A DNA stretch of 64,000 bases from Malassezia japonica (lineage: Eukaryota > Basidiomycota > Malasseziomycetes > Malasseziales > Malasseziaceae). Numbering within the stretch: the stretch's first letter is position 1; the number at the start of each line of letters is the position of its first letter. The stretch is taken from positions 372,001 through 436,000 of the forward strand of contig NC_083371.1 of the NCBI RefSeq assembly GCF_029542785.1, written 5' to 3'. The notes under the pieces are model-generated. The model was not told where the DNA came from. It searched no databases and worked only from the letters and a program-made list of their open reading frames with translations. Both the position numbers and the translations under genes were made by a program. Shown in pieces: positions 22,675-33,115 of the stretch.

Positions 22675-24408
22675 TTAAGTTGAAGAAGGTGAGGCACAAA
22701 TAGTAAAGTCCTGCTCCGTAGGGGAAGAGCAAACCATAACATCGGCGTTGTTATCGGCTTCGGCTTGTTGGTCGTCGGCAGGTGTGGTGCTCGTGGGACT
22801 CATGGCCATCGGTTCGTCGCTGATAGCCATGGTACTCGCCGGGGAGATAGATATTGGCTGGGATATCAGCGAATCCTGCCGGCGAGATTGCGGCAGGTTA
22901 GGGAACTTGGACGTGAGCTTGGGCGAGGAAGGATCGCTTGCCATCAAGGTAGGCGAGTCCTGAAGCGAGCCCTTGTTATCCAGAAGGATGGAATTAGAAG
23001 ATGTCGTATTAACTTGTGTATCCAGGCTTTGCATGCGCTCCTTTTGCAGGGGGACGGATCTCAAACGCCGAGGAAGCATCAACGAGCCCGCACGCTGTTG
23101 CACGGAGCCTCCGCTGCTATCCGACGGGGTTTCCGAGTCGCGGCGCATCGTGCTGTGGCGCTTGAACTTGGACACGGCACGCGCGACGGCAAACACGCTG
23201 GAGATGCGGCAAATGGCGCATTGCACATCCTCCTCGGTAATTTCTTCGACCATGTTCTTTTCGATCTCTTCCAAAGTAGGAATAGGCTCACCGGTTTTAG
23301 GCGAGACCCAGGGATGCTTGTACATTTCTGGGACCGTAATACGTGTGTTCTCGTTTTTGTCGAGCATGCGCTTGAGCAGGTCGCAGCATTCGGGGGAGAG
23401 GTGGTCGTCCAGCTGGAGTTCGTCATGCTGCACAGACTCGTACAAATCATACAAGTTTTCTTTGTAGAAAGGCAGACGTCCCACGACCATGCAGTACAGC
23501 GTCACGCCAAACGCCCAGATATCGTCCGGACACCCGTGCGTCTCTCCATGACCTGCCTCACAAAGCGCCGGACTCATAAATGCGGGGCTTCCAGCGGTCC
23601 GGCGCATTGTGTCGTCGCCGGGTTTGACAAACATTTCCGAGACACCAAAGTCGACCATCTTGCACGTTTCGCCTCCCTGGGTAAGCAAAATGTTATCCGG
23701 CTTGATATCACGATGGACAATGCCGTGCACATGAAGATAGTCAATTCCGCTCAGTATCTGGATGAAATACTTGTGGGCCATTTCTTCGGAGAGAGGGGTG
23801 GTTTGCTCGCCTGGCTTGACGTTGTACACAACACCGCCCGAGCAGTACTCGTACACCATGTACAGCTCTTCTCTGTCGGAGTCGTCGAGGACCTCGAACA
23901 AACGAATGACATTAGGGTGATGCAGCTTTTTCATAATAGCGACCTCCGTGCGGACAAGGTAGAGCGGATCTTCGTTTTCCTTTTTGACTTCGGGCTTCTT
24001 GTTTGGCTCTCGAGGCCTGCGGTGCTGGGCCACACGTAGGTTGCGGCGCAGTCGCATTTTACCAAACTCCTTAATTGCAACAAAATGGTTGGCTTCGTCG
24101 CGAAGCTCGCCAAGGTGGACCATGCCGTATGCGCCCTGACCAATTGGGCGCAGAATGTGGTATTGATTAATTTGACGAGACCCATCGGCTAGTTCCTGCG
24201 ACAGTGCGTGCAGTGATTCGCGGAATGTGCTAGCATGGCCGAGGGTGGGCGAATGTTCATGCCCGTGACCATGACTCGCACAAGGCGAATGTTCATGGCC
24301 ATGTGTATGGCGAGAATGGTCACGCCCCCGCACAATCCCCTCCGGTGGTGGAGCAGGATTGCCGTGGGGCACGGTAGCATGGATATGCTCCTCGGCAGGG
24401 TGCCCCAT
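22675..24408 (-). CDS. CaMKK/Ssp1-like serine/threonine kinase
   Basis: A 577-residue kinase. The catalytic domain spans about residues 83-368, with GQGAYG (90-95), VAIK (K113), HRDIKPDN (D234), DFG (253-255) and TAGSPAFMSPAL in the activation loop. An insert between beta strands (about 120-150) and the overall pattern resemble the AMPK-activating kinases of the CaMKK/Ssp1/Sak1 group. The N-terminus is rich in His (HTHGHEH, HGHGHEH). The C-terminal 200 residues are Ser-rich and probably disordered. The ATG at 24408 follows a TTG. Intronless and divergent from NAA40. Confidence 0.85.
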   Translation of the reverse strand: MGHPAEEHIHATVPHGNPAPPPEGIVRGRDHSRHTHGHEHSPCASHGHGHEHSPTLGHASTFRESLHALSQELADGSRQINQYHILRPIGQGAYGMVHLGELRDEANHFVAIKEFGKMRLRRNLRVAQHRRPREPNKKPEVKKENEDPLYLVRTEVAIMKKLHHPNVIRLFEVLDDSDREELYMVYEYCSGGVVYNVKPGEQTTPLSEEMAHKYFIQILSGIDYLHVHGIVHRDIKPDNILLTQGGETCKMVDFGVSEMFVKPGDDTMRRTAGSPAFMSPALCEAGHGETHGCPDDIWAFGVTLYCMVVGRLPFYKENLYDLYESVQHDELQLDDHLSPECCDLLKRMLDKNENTRITVPEMYKHPWVSPKTGEPIPTLEEIEKNMVEEITEEDVQCAICRISSVFAVARAVSKFKRHSTMRRDSETPSDSSGGSVQQRAGSLMLPRRLRSVPLQKERMQSLDTQVNTTSSNSILLDNKGSLQDSPTLMASDPSSPKLTSKFPNLPQSRRQDSLISQPISISPASTMAISDEPMAMSPTSTTPADDQQAEADNNADVMVCSSPTEQDFTICASPSST

Positions 24409-24538
24409 CAATATTGCAAAGCTTGGGCGTAAGTGAAAAAAGCCGGCGTACGGAGGAACACCAGTCTAGATCGGTGCAAATTCTTGATCGGCAATCGGGG
24501 CCCCTATTTCTAGCTGCCAAGACACCTAAAGAGCAAGT

Positions 24539-25334
24539 ATGTCCGTCGGTGACGTACGTGCAGAGCATGTCGCGCGAAATGCACTCAAGGTACGTCGCTT
24601 TTATTGACACTAGGTAAATACCGCAACACTGCAAGGATGGGTCGATAAAGTGCCCTCGTCCGGTCGCAGGTAGGTCAACGCGCTCTAAGTGGCAGTGATG
24701 TGCGCGTGTTGGTTGCCAGTGCGCCGGAGCTTTCCTCTGCGATGAAAGACCAGATTTATGCTCTCCTCGAAAGCAATATGCGCGCCATGTACGAGACGTA
24801 CTCGGAGTGGAACGCTGTCGAGAAGCGCACTGAGCTGGAAGACCCCGTCTCGCGTTTTTTGCTCGTAGTCCCCAAGTCCTACGATGCGCGGACGACGCGC
24901 CGGACAACACGGCACAGCGCCACAACTGTACCTCCCCTGCTTGGATACGTCATGTGGCGGTACGAGACGTACGACGCGCTAGCGCACGACTCTGTCGCGG
25001 TGCCCGGCGAAGACCAAATGGAGGTCGCTTACTGGTACGCCGCTTCGTCTGACGCAGCTATGAACTGCAGGTGGCTGCCTCCTATCGCCGGCTCAAGCTT
25101 GGGTCATGGCTTTTGTGCCTGCTTGAGGCTGTGGCATGGCAAGCAGGCATGCGCAAAGTCATGTTGACAGTCTTTAAGCAAAATGTCGACGCGCGTGCAT
25201 TTTATACCAAATGTTCCTACCGCCTGGACGCCACTTCCCCCACTGACGACCCCAGCGATGAGTACCGCTGTGTGATCATGAGCAAGGCGTCCCCCACGCT
25301 CCTTTCGCAGCAACGAGTGGCAGCGCCACACTAG
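24539..25334 (+). CDS. NAA40: N-alpha-acetyltransferase 40 (NatD) homologue
   Basis: GNAT-fold enzyme that in other fungi acetylates the N-termini of histones H4 and H2A. The 240-residue product has RAMYETYSEWNAVEK, an acetyl-CoA loop in RRLKLGSWLL, and the C-terminal MRKVMLTVFKQN..ARAFYTKCSYRLD motif. Exons are 24539-24589, 24614-24669, 24696-25034 and 25058-25334; introns are 24, 26 and 23 nt. The first two exons are supported by continuous frame only. It is convergent with TOM7, with 27 bp between stops. Confidence 0.82.
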
Positions 25335-25361
25335 TTTTCTTTAGCGATCTAGTTCATACCC

Positions 25362-25609
25362 CTACGAGAGCGGGCTCAGCATCCTGTGGTTAGTGTCGCT
25401 CGCTTTGACGCACTTGATCAGGTTCGGGCGCGACTGGCTCGTGACAAAGCCGACGTAGATCACAAACGGAACCCTGCATTAGTGCCGGAAAAATCAACGC
25501 ACCAGCCGTAGTGCACAACAGTCTTGGTGATCTCAACCGCGCGGAGAATCCGCTCCTAGTCGTCAGAAGCTGTTGTGCAACATACCTTGGTGTCCTCGGA
25601 AAACGCCAT
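25362..25609 (-). CDS. TOM7: Mitochondrial import receptor subunit Tom7
   Basis: Small outer-membrane subunit that tunes assembly of the TOM translocase. Four exons (25586-25609, 25503-25555, 25414-25473, 25362-25383) give only 52 residues. The product starts MAFSEDTKERI, includes VVHYGWVPFVIYVGF as the membrane segment, and ends RPNLIKMLSPLS, matching Tom7 closely. Introns are 30, 29 and 30 nt, so over a third of the gene is intron. It would be missed by any search for long open frames. Confidence 0.9.
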
Positions 25610-25666
25610 CTGGATCTTCGTACAAGAACGTCGGGGAAGACGTGGAGCGGCTTGCCGCAGCGAGCC

Positions 25667-25672
25667 CACGTG
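25667..25672. promoter_or_regulatory. CACGTG box in TOM7/eIF3f promoter
   Basis: The box, embedded in CCCACGTGG, lies near the middle of the 110 bp between the divergent TOM7 and eIF3f start codons. Confidence 0.45.
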
Positions 25673-25719
25673 GCTATTTTGTGCGGAGGGCTCGGCGAGG
25701 ACTTTCTTCATCGCCTAGG

Positions 25720-26650
25720 ATGGCTGACCAGAATACGTTTGCGGCGTCCTCGGCGCTTCACCTGAGCTTCCCTCCTGCGGCCTCGGGTGTATTCCACTCG
25801 CGTTCCATTACCGGTGTCAAGATCCACCCCGTACGTTTCTCCTTTTCTGACGCAGGTGGCTCTCTTTTCCATTTTGGACCACTACCTTCGCCGCGATGCG
25901 TCGCAGCCCCGTGTGATTGGTACTCTGCTTGGTATCCGCAGCGAGGCCGAGGTCGAGGTCCGCAACTGCTTTGCTGTGCCTCACAGCGAGAGCGAGGACC
26001 CCTGGCAGATCCAGCTGGACGCCGAGCACCACCGCCGCATGCTCGAGCTGCACCAGCGTGTGCGTCCCGAGGAGGTGGTGCTGGGCTGGTACAGCACCTC
26101 GCCTGAGCTCAACTCGAACAGTGCGTTGATCCAGGACCACTTCTCGCGCGAGACTGCGCCCCACCAGGCGATCCATCTCACCCTGAATACCAACGTCGCC
26201 GACGAAAAGGATGGGCTGGGCGTCAAGGCGTACGTTAGCTCGCTGCTCGGCACCACATCCAAGCCCGAGAACTGCACGTTCCTGTCGCTCCCTACGGCCC
26301 TCCTTACGTCGGAGCCCGAGCAGACGGCGCTGAGGCACATTGCCAAGCCCACCGGCTCCGAGTCCGAGACGGACCTGAACGCGCTCGCCGCCTCGCTCGA
26401 GCAGGTGAACGCACAGCTGGAGCGTGTCCTGACATATGTGCGCAAGGTGCTCTCTGGCGAGGTCGAGGGCGACAAGGCCGTCGGCCGCTACCTCAGCGAC
26501 ACGATCGGCGTGGTTCCTGCCGGCCTCGATGGCCCGGTGCTCGAGAAGCTGTTCAACTCGCACCTGCAGGACGTCTTTATGGTCTCCTACCTTGCCAAGA
26601 TTGTCAGCGCGCAGGCCGAGGTATCTACGCGTCTGGCGCTCCTGTCCTAG
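25720..26650 (+). CDS. Translation initiation factor eIF3 subunit F
   Basis: MPN-domain subunit of eIF3 with 301 residues. The MPN core starts at HPVALFSILDHYLRR and includes RVIGTLLGIR, EVRNCFAVPH and VVLGWYSTS. The C-terminal helical part ends in VSYLAKIVSAQ. It lacks the full metalloprotease JAMM set, as expected for a structural MPN protein. A 25-nt intron (25831-25855) interrupts the start of the MPN domain after KIHP. It is convergent with TRM8 (42 bp). Confidence 0.92.
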
Positions 26651-26692
26651 TCGGGCGTCGTATCTGTATTAAAATCTACGTAGCCTGCACGT

Positions 26693-27653
<961 letters not shown>

Positions 27654-27760
27654 CGTGCGAGAATTGGCAGCGAGCGCCGGCGTTTTCGGTCGACTCGGCC
27701 GAGCGACGGTGGGTCGAAACCGCGTCGCCCGCTTTGGCCGTCGGCACCATTGTCAACGCG

Positions 27761-28053
27761 ATGAGTCTGAACGTCACGCCTGAGAGCACGGCCGGTACGT
27801 GGCCAGCCAGTATGCTAATGCAGCGAACAAGGAGCGGCAGGCCGAGTCGATCCGCGACGAGTGGATCAAGGTCATGCAGATCCGTCTCGTGCGTGAGGAG
27901 CTGCAAAAGTGCTACCGTGCCGAGGGCGAGAACCACTACCAGGTGTGCGCGCCGATCGTGAGCGTGTACGACGATCTGCTCAAGGAGGCCAAGGTACGTG
28001 GGCAAGGAGAATCTTACACGCAGGTCAAGGGCTACCGCACCATCGATGCCTAG
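27761..28053 (+). CDS. Complex I subunit, NDUFB10 (PDSW) like
   Basis: Accessory subunit of mitochondrial NADH dehydrogenase, 77 residues, with ESIRDEWIKVMQIRLVREEL, a Cys in QKCYRAEGENHY, QVCAPIVSVYDDLL and the ending KGYRTIDA. Exons are 27761-27794, 27824-27993 and 28024-28053. Introns are 29 nt and 30 nt. The 30-nt intron has no stop and keeps frame, so unspliced mRNA would add ten residues. The family call rests on the spaced Cys pattern and final motif. Confidence 0.78.
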
Positions 28054-28275
28054 GCTAGCATCGTAGACCTTTTACTGCATCCGATGAAAAGAGGGCGTGC
28101 GTGCCCGTGACATGGGCTGTGGGGCGACGGCAGCAAAGCGAGCGAACAGGAGCAGGCGCAGCCAGGCTGGTTTGCCTGTGAAACTCTTCAGTATCACACG
28201 TCCATAGTTTGTGCTACGGCGTTTTGTGCCGAGCCATGTTGGTATATCAAACATTTGCATTACCAACGGATCTAT

Positions 28276-28688
28276 CTACGCGCCTAGCTCGCTCTGGATC
28301 TGCTGCATCTCCGACTCCTTCTGCCGGTACTGTTTTGCGAGGTCGACAAGGACTTGCGTGAGCTGCGGTCAGATTCTGTGCGACGTACGCCATTGTAGGT
28401 CGTCTGGAGCGTCGGAAGCACGTCCTTGACTGTCCGCTCGACCAGGACGCCGCCAATCAGGCGGAAGCATGTCCGCTCCGGCTCGCGTTCCTGCACGCCC
28501 GAAAGGGTCTTGAGCACGAGGCTACATGAGTGGAAGAACGTACCGGTGCTCGTCCGCGTCGCTCTCAATCTCGCCAATTTTTTCCGCAATCGCCTGGAGC
28601 TCTGTCCGGCGGACCTGCAGCTGCGTCGCGAGCTCTATGGTCAGCCATGCAACCTACCCTGCTCTTTCTTGCTCGGCGGCCCTGCCAT
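28276..28688 (-). CDS. Prefoldin subunit 2
   Basis: Beta-type subunit of the prefoldin chaperone that delivers unfolded actin and tubulin to CCT. The 113-residue product has two helical arms (TQLQVRRTELQAIAEKIGEI and LVDLAKQYRQKESEMQQI) around the conserved CFRLIGGVLVERTVKDVLP hairpins. Exons are 28658-28688, 28544-28634, 28389-28521 and 28276-28362; introns are 23, 22 and 26 nt. The first exon (MAGPPSKKEQ) was found by hand. The 22-nt intron has a weaker CTCAT branch. Confidence 0.9.
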
Positions 28689-28716
28689 GCTCGGTCGTCG
28701 TCGCGATGCCTAATTC

Positions 28717-28722
28717 CACGTG
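28717..28722. promoter_or_regulatory. CACGTG box in prefoldin 2/RPN2 promoter
   Basis: The box lies in the 114 bp between the divergent prefoldin subunit 2 and RPN2 start codons. Confidence 0.45.
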
Positions 28723-28802
28723 CATAAATCCCCAAAAGGACGCGTCGTCAGCGGCGTCGATCGTTTCGCAGCGTGACGGGAACCGTGTCGGGAAAGAACG
28801 AG

Positions 28803-31800
28803 ATGGCCGCTCCGCTCACTTCTGTGGCGGGTATCACGGCCCTGCTAGATGAGCAGGACCCCAAGTTGCAGGCGTATGCCCTGCGGAAGCTAGACACGCT
28901 CGTGGACCGGTTTTGGGCCGAACTGGCGGACTCGGTGCCGCGCATCGAAGAGCTGTACGAAGACGAGTCCTTTAGCGACCGTGGCGTCGCTGCGCTCGTC
29001 GCCTCCAAGATCTACTTCTACCTGGGCGAGTTTGAGGACTCGCTCAGCTTTGCGCTCGGCGCCGGCGCCCTGTTTGACGTGGAGCGCAAGGATGAGTACG
29101 TGGAAACGGTCATCTCCAAGTCGATCGACCAGTACATTGCCGAGCGCTGCAGCGAGACGGAAAAGATCGATCCCCGCCTGGAGTCGATCGTGAACAATAT
29201 GCTGCAGCGGTGCATCGCCGCCGGCGAGTACCGCCAGGCGCTGGGCATTGCGCTCGAGACTCACCGCCTGGACGTTATTGAGAACGTTTTCAACTCGACG
29301 CACGATGCGCAGCTGCTGAGCTACGTGCTGGAGGTGGTGATGGGCGTGTCGCATGCGCCCCAGGTGCGCAAGGACGTCTTGCTGCTCCTCGTCAAGCTCT
29401 TCCAGTCGCTGGCGCAGCCCGACTTCTTTTCCATTGCACAGTGCTACGTGTACCTGAACGAGCCGACGCTCGCTTCCGAGCTGCTGCAGATGCTTGTAAA
29501 GCGCGCAGAAAAGGACGAAAAGGCATTGGAGAACAGCGCGCAGGACCCATTGATGATTGCGTACCAGATCGCCTTTGACCTCGTCGAGAGCGCCACGCAA
29601 GAGTTCCTCAAGAGCGTGCAGCAGGACGTGCAGCAAAAGCTCCCTGCGGCCGAGAGCGGCCCCGGCGCGTGGGCCGCGCAGATTGCGCAGATCCTCAGTG
29701 GCGAGGAGACGATCAAGTTCTACCGCGATTTCCTGAAGCACGCCAACCACGCCGACTTGGCCATCCTCAAGAAGAGCAAGGATGCGCTGGACGCGCACTA
29801 CAGCGCGTACCACTCGGCGGTCAGCCTGTCGAACGCGTTTATGAACGCGGGCACGGCCAGCGACCAGTTCCTGCGGGAGAACCTCGAGTGGCTGGCCAAG
29901 GCGTCCAACTGGAGCAAGTTTACCGCCACCGCAGCGCTGGGAGTGCTGCACAAGGGCAACTTGCAGGAGGGCATGAACATCCTGCACCCCTACCTTCCTT
30001 CGGATGCGCCTTCGTCGAGCGTCTACTCCGAGGGCGGCTCGCTGTTTGCCCTCGGCCTCATCCACGCAAACCACGGCGCGGGAATCCTCGATACACTGAT
30101 CAACACCCTGCGCAACAACACGGCCGAGGTCGTGCAGCACGGCGCTGCGCTCGGTCTCGGTGCCGCAGGCATGGCGACGGAGAACGAGGCGGTGTACGAA
30201 GAGCTGCGCAACGTGCTCTTTGGCGACTCGGCCGTGACTGGTGAGGCGGCGGGCTACGCGATGGGCCTGGTCTACCTCGGTACCGGTGCGGCGCACGCCA
30301 CCGAGGAGATGCTGCAGTACGCACAAGAGACGCAGCACGAAAAGATCATCCGCGGCCTCGCGATCGGCCTGGCTCTCTTGAACTACGGCCGCGAGTCGCA
30401 GGCAGACGGCACGATCGACGTGCTGATCGCCCACAAGGACGCCACGATGCGCTACGGTGGCGTGTATACCATCGCGCTCGCTTACGCCGGCACCGGCGAC
30501 AACAAGTCGATCAGCCGCCTGCTGCACCTCGCCGTGTCGGACGGCAGCGACGATGTGCGCCGTGCGGCCGTGATCAGCCTCGGCTTTTTGCTCTTCCGCA
30601 CGCCGCAGCACGTTCCCGCGATTGTGCAGCTGCTCAGCGAGAGCTACAACCCCCACGTGCGCTACGGTGCGGCGATCGCGCTCGGCGTCGCCTGTGCAGG
30701 CACCGGCCTGGACGCGGCGCTCGACTTGCTCGAGCCGATGACCAAGGACCCGGTCGACTTTGTGCGCCAGGGCGCGTGCATGGCGCTCGCCATGATCCTT
30801 ATCCAGCAGAACGAGGTGCTGAACCCGCGTGTGGAAAAGGTGCGCAAGTCTCTCGAGACAATCATCTCGGAGAAGCACGAGGAGGCAATGGCCAAGTTTG
30901 GTGCGACGCTCGCCCAGGGCCTGCTCGACGCCGGCGGCCGCAATGCCACGATTAGCCTGCAGGGCCGTGGTGGCAGCATCAACACGCCGGCGATCGTCGG
31001 CATGGCGCTCTTTACGCAGTACTGGTACTGGTTCCCGATGGCGCTCTTTGCGTCGCTCTCCTTTACGCCGACAGCGATCATCGGCCTCTCGCGCACGCTC
31101 GCCTTGCCGGACGTGGAGCTGGTGAGCCGCGCGCGTCCAAGCCTCTTTGCGTATCCCCCGCCGGTCGAGACGCCTTCCGAGAAGAAGCTTGAAAAGGTCG
31201 AGACCGCCGTGCTGAGCACCACGGCCAAGTCGCAGGCCCGCCAGCGCACCAAGGAGAAGAAGAAGGCGCAGCTGGAGGGTGAGGCGATGGAGCAGGACGA
31301 AAAGCCCAAGACGGAGGAGAAGCCGGCCGAGGAGGAGAAGCCGGTCAAGCGTCCCGAGCCCAAGGAGGAGCGCATCAAGAACTGCTCGCGCGTCACGCCG
31401 TACCAGCTCAAGTATGTCGCGTTCCCTCCTTCGTCGCGCTTCCAGCCCGTGCGCCCGATCCTCGGCAACCGTGCCGACGTCTGGCAGGACACGGCGGCGA
31501 TCGGCGCGCTTCCCGCGCTGAGCACCGCGCCGCGCGACGAGGAGGCGGCCACGACGCGCCACCCCGAGCCGTCGCAGGCGCGTCAGCTGAACTACTCGGT
31601 GACCGGCGGCGGCGGCGGCATCCTCATGCTGCTCGACCGCGACCCCTCGAAGCCGTACGACACGCTCCCGCTGCAGGGCAAGGGCGACGACGGCAAGGAG
31701 GACAAGACGGCCGAGGAAGACACGGCGGCTGCGATCCAGTCCGCGCCGGATACCGACGAAAAAGAAGCGACGAGCGTCCCGGGCGCGGAAAGTGCGCCGG

Positions 31801-31847
31801 CGCAGTCGGAAGACGTAGACATGCCGGAAGCCCCCGAGGCGAGGTAG
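28803..31847 (+). CDS. RPN2: 26S proteasome regulatory subunit Rpn2 (PSMD1)
   Basis: Scaffold of the 19S base and lid interface. The 1014-residue product has the alpha-helical N-terminus, then the PC repeat torus with Gly/Ala-rich turns (ALGLGAAGMA, GYAMGLVYLGTGAAH, RGLAIGLALLNYGRESQADG, YGAAIALGVACAG). A charged Lys/Glu linker follows near residues 805-860, and the C-terminal domain has YSVTGGGGGILMLLDRD. The ATG at 28803 is chosen over an upstream GTG. Intronless, unlike most neighbours. It ends 18 bp from the convergent threonine aldolase gene. Confidence 0.97.
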   Translation: MAAPLTSVAGITALLDEQDPKLQAYALRKLDTLVDRFWAELADSVPRIEELYEDESFSDRGVAALVASKIYFYLGEFEDSLSFALGAGALFDVERKDEYVETVISKSIDQYIAERCSETEKIDPRLESIVNNMLQRCIAAGEYRQALGIALETHRLDVIENVFNSTHDAQLLSYVLEVVMGVSHAPQVRKDVLLLLVKLFQSLAQPDFFSIAQCYVYLNEPTLASELLQMLVKRAEKDEKALENSAQDPLMIAYQIAFDLVESATQEFLKSVQQDVQQKLPAAESGPGAWAAQIAQILSGEETIKFYRDFLKHANHADLAILKKSKDALDAHYSAYHSAVSLSNAFMNAGTASDQFLRENLEWLAKASNWSKFTATAALGVLHKGNLQEGMNILHPYLPSDAPSSSVYSEGGSLFALGLIHANHGAGILDTLINTLRNNTAEVVQHGAALGLGAAGMATENEAVYEELRNVLFGDSAVTGEAAGYAMGLVYLGTGAAHATEEMLQYAQETQHEKIIRGLAIGLALLNYGRESQADGTIDVLIAHKDATMRYGGVYTIALAYAGTGDNKSISRLLHLAVSDGSDDVRRAAVISLGFLLFRTPQHVPAIVQLLSESYNPHVRYGAAIALGVACAGTGLDAALDLLEPMTKDPVDFVRQGACMALAMILIQQNEVLNPRVEKVRKSLETIISEKHEEAMAKFGATLAQGLLDAGGRNATISLQGRGGSINTPAIVGMALFTQYWYWFPMALFASLSFTPTAIIGLSRTLALPDVELVSRARPSLFAYPPPVETPSEKKLEKVETAVLSTTAKSQARQRTKEKKKAQLEGEAMEQDEKPKTEEKPAEEEKPVKRPEPKEERIKNCSRVTPYQLKYVAFPPSSRFQPVRPILGNRADVWQDTAAIGALPALSTAPRDEEAATTRHPEPSQARQLNYSVTGGGGGILMLLDRDPSKPYDTLPLQGKGDDGKEDKTAEEDTAAAIQSAPDTDEKEATSVPGAESAPAQSEDVDMPEAPEAR

Positions 31848-31865
31848 ACGAAACTATGGGCTATG

Positions 31866-33086
31866 CTATGCCTTCATCGCATCAAGGACGGCAGCAAGCC
31901 GGTCCACCGCATCCGGGCGGATCTGGTGGTGAAAGACCAGGCGTGGGGGGCACATCGTGATGGGCGGGTCGAGCGCCGCGGCGCGGCGCACGAGCTCCTG
32001 GGGATCGTAGCCAGCGGCCCCCGCGTCGAACCACACCATGTTGGTCTCGGTCGGAAGAATGAGGGGAATGCCGCGCTCGGTCAGCATTGCGGCGCAGCGG
32101 CGCGCCATGTCGTGCGTTCCACGCAGCTTGGGAAAGACATCGTGCACGGCCACATGCGCGGCCGACGTCAGGACCGCCGACTGGCGCATGCCCGCACCAA
32201 ACAGCTTGCGGAACGTGCGCACGCGGCGGAGCAGGTCTGCCGGGCCAACGAGAATCGAGCCGATCGGCGCACCGATGCCCTTGCTGAGGCACAAGCTCAC
32301 CGTGTCAAATGGGCGGCAGAGCTCGTCGAGCCCCAGGCCCGTCTCCGCCGCAACGTTCCAGAGACGCGCGCCATCGAGGTGCATGATGAGGCCCGCGTCG
32401 TGCGCCCAGTTGCTGATACGCACGATCTCGTCCTGCGGAAAGATGGTGCCGCTGAGCGTATTTTCCAGCTCGATCACGCGCGTCGGCGCATAGTGTTGGT
32501 CCTCTTCGAGCACGGCGTGTGCCTGGATATCCTCGAGCGTGAGATGGCGCGCGTTGCTCGGCACGACCGTCTGCGTCGCTGCGCGCGAATGGTACGCGAG
32601 GCCCCCGGTCTCGTATGCGTATACGTGCGCGCGTTTGTCGCAGAGAACGCTCACGGGCCCCCCCGCGCGGGTCAGGTGCGCGTGCAGCGCAAGCTGGTTC
32701 GAGAGCGTGCCCGAGGGCAGAAAGAGCGCAGCTTCCTTGCCGGTGGCTTTGGCGATGAGGTCCTGGAAGAGCGTCGTGGTGGGGTGCTCGAGGTGCACAT
32801 CGTCGCCGCACTGTGCCTCGGCCATCGCCGTGCGCATCGCCTGCGTCGGCAGCGTCACAGTATCGCTGTAGAGATTGTAGCCGATCTGTGCGTAGGTCGC
32901 CGCGTCTTCTTCCGCCGTCGGGCGCTGGAACGGTGCAATGATCGGGCGTGCCACGTCCCGGCCCGCGGGCAGGACGTGCTCGCGGATCATCTCGCCCGCC
33001 GCCTTGGTGCCGTTGGTCACTCCCGACTGGACCGCCTTGTAGACCATGGAGATATGGTTGGGGTTGCGCAATTTGGCCAATTTCAT
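31866..33086 (-). CDS. GLY1: Low-specificity L-threonine aldolase
   Basis: PLP enzyme that splits threonine or allo-threonine into glycine and acetaldehyde. The 406-residue product has the fold-type I pattern: SDTVTLPTQAM, LFLPSGTLSNQLALHAH, LENTLSGTIFP, GLIMHLDGARLWN and SLCLSKGIGAPIGS, where the Lys should carry PLP. The first ~80 residues before YSDTVT are extra relative to the usual family start and could be a targeting or regulatory extension. Intronless; its start codon is only 29 bp from that of the COQ11-like gene. Confidence 0.93.
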   Translation of the reverse strand: MKLAKLRNPNHISMVYKAVQSGVTNGTKAAGEMIREHVLPAGRDVARPIIAPFQRPTAEEDAATYAQIGYNLYSDTVTLPTQAMRTAMAEAQCGDDVHLEHPTTTLFQDLIAKATGKEAALFLPSGTLSNQLALHAHLTRAGGPVSVLCDKRAHVYAYETGGLAYHSRAATQTVVPSNARHLTLEDIQAHAVLEEDQHYAPTRVIELENTLSGTIFPQDEIVRISNWAHDAGLIMHLDGARLWNVAAETGLGLDELCRPFDTVSLCLSKGIGAPIGSILVGPADLLRRVRTFRKLFGAGMRQSAVLTSAAHVAVHDVFPKLRGTHDMARRCAAMLTERGIPLILPTETNMVWFDAGAAGYDPQELVRRAAALDPPITMCPPRLVFHHQIRPDAVDRLAAVLDAMKA

Positions 33087-33115
33087 AATTCATATCGGGC
33101 TCCCGATCGACTACG

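Noticed and set aside
28890..31562. 890-codon open frame antisense to RPN2
   Set aside because: Arg/His/Leu/Val-rich composition typical of an antisense shadow of GC-rich coding DNA; no domain or start context supports it.
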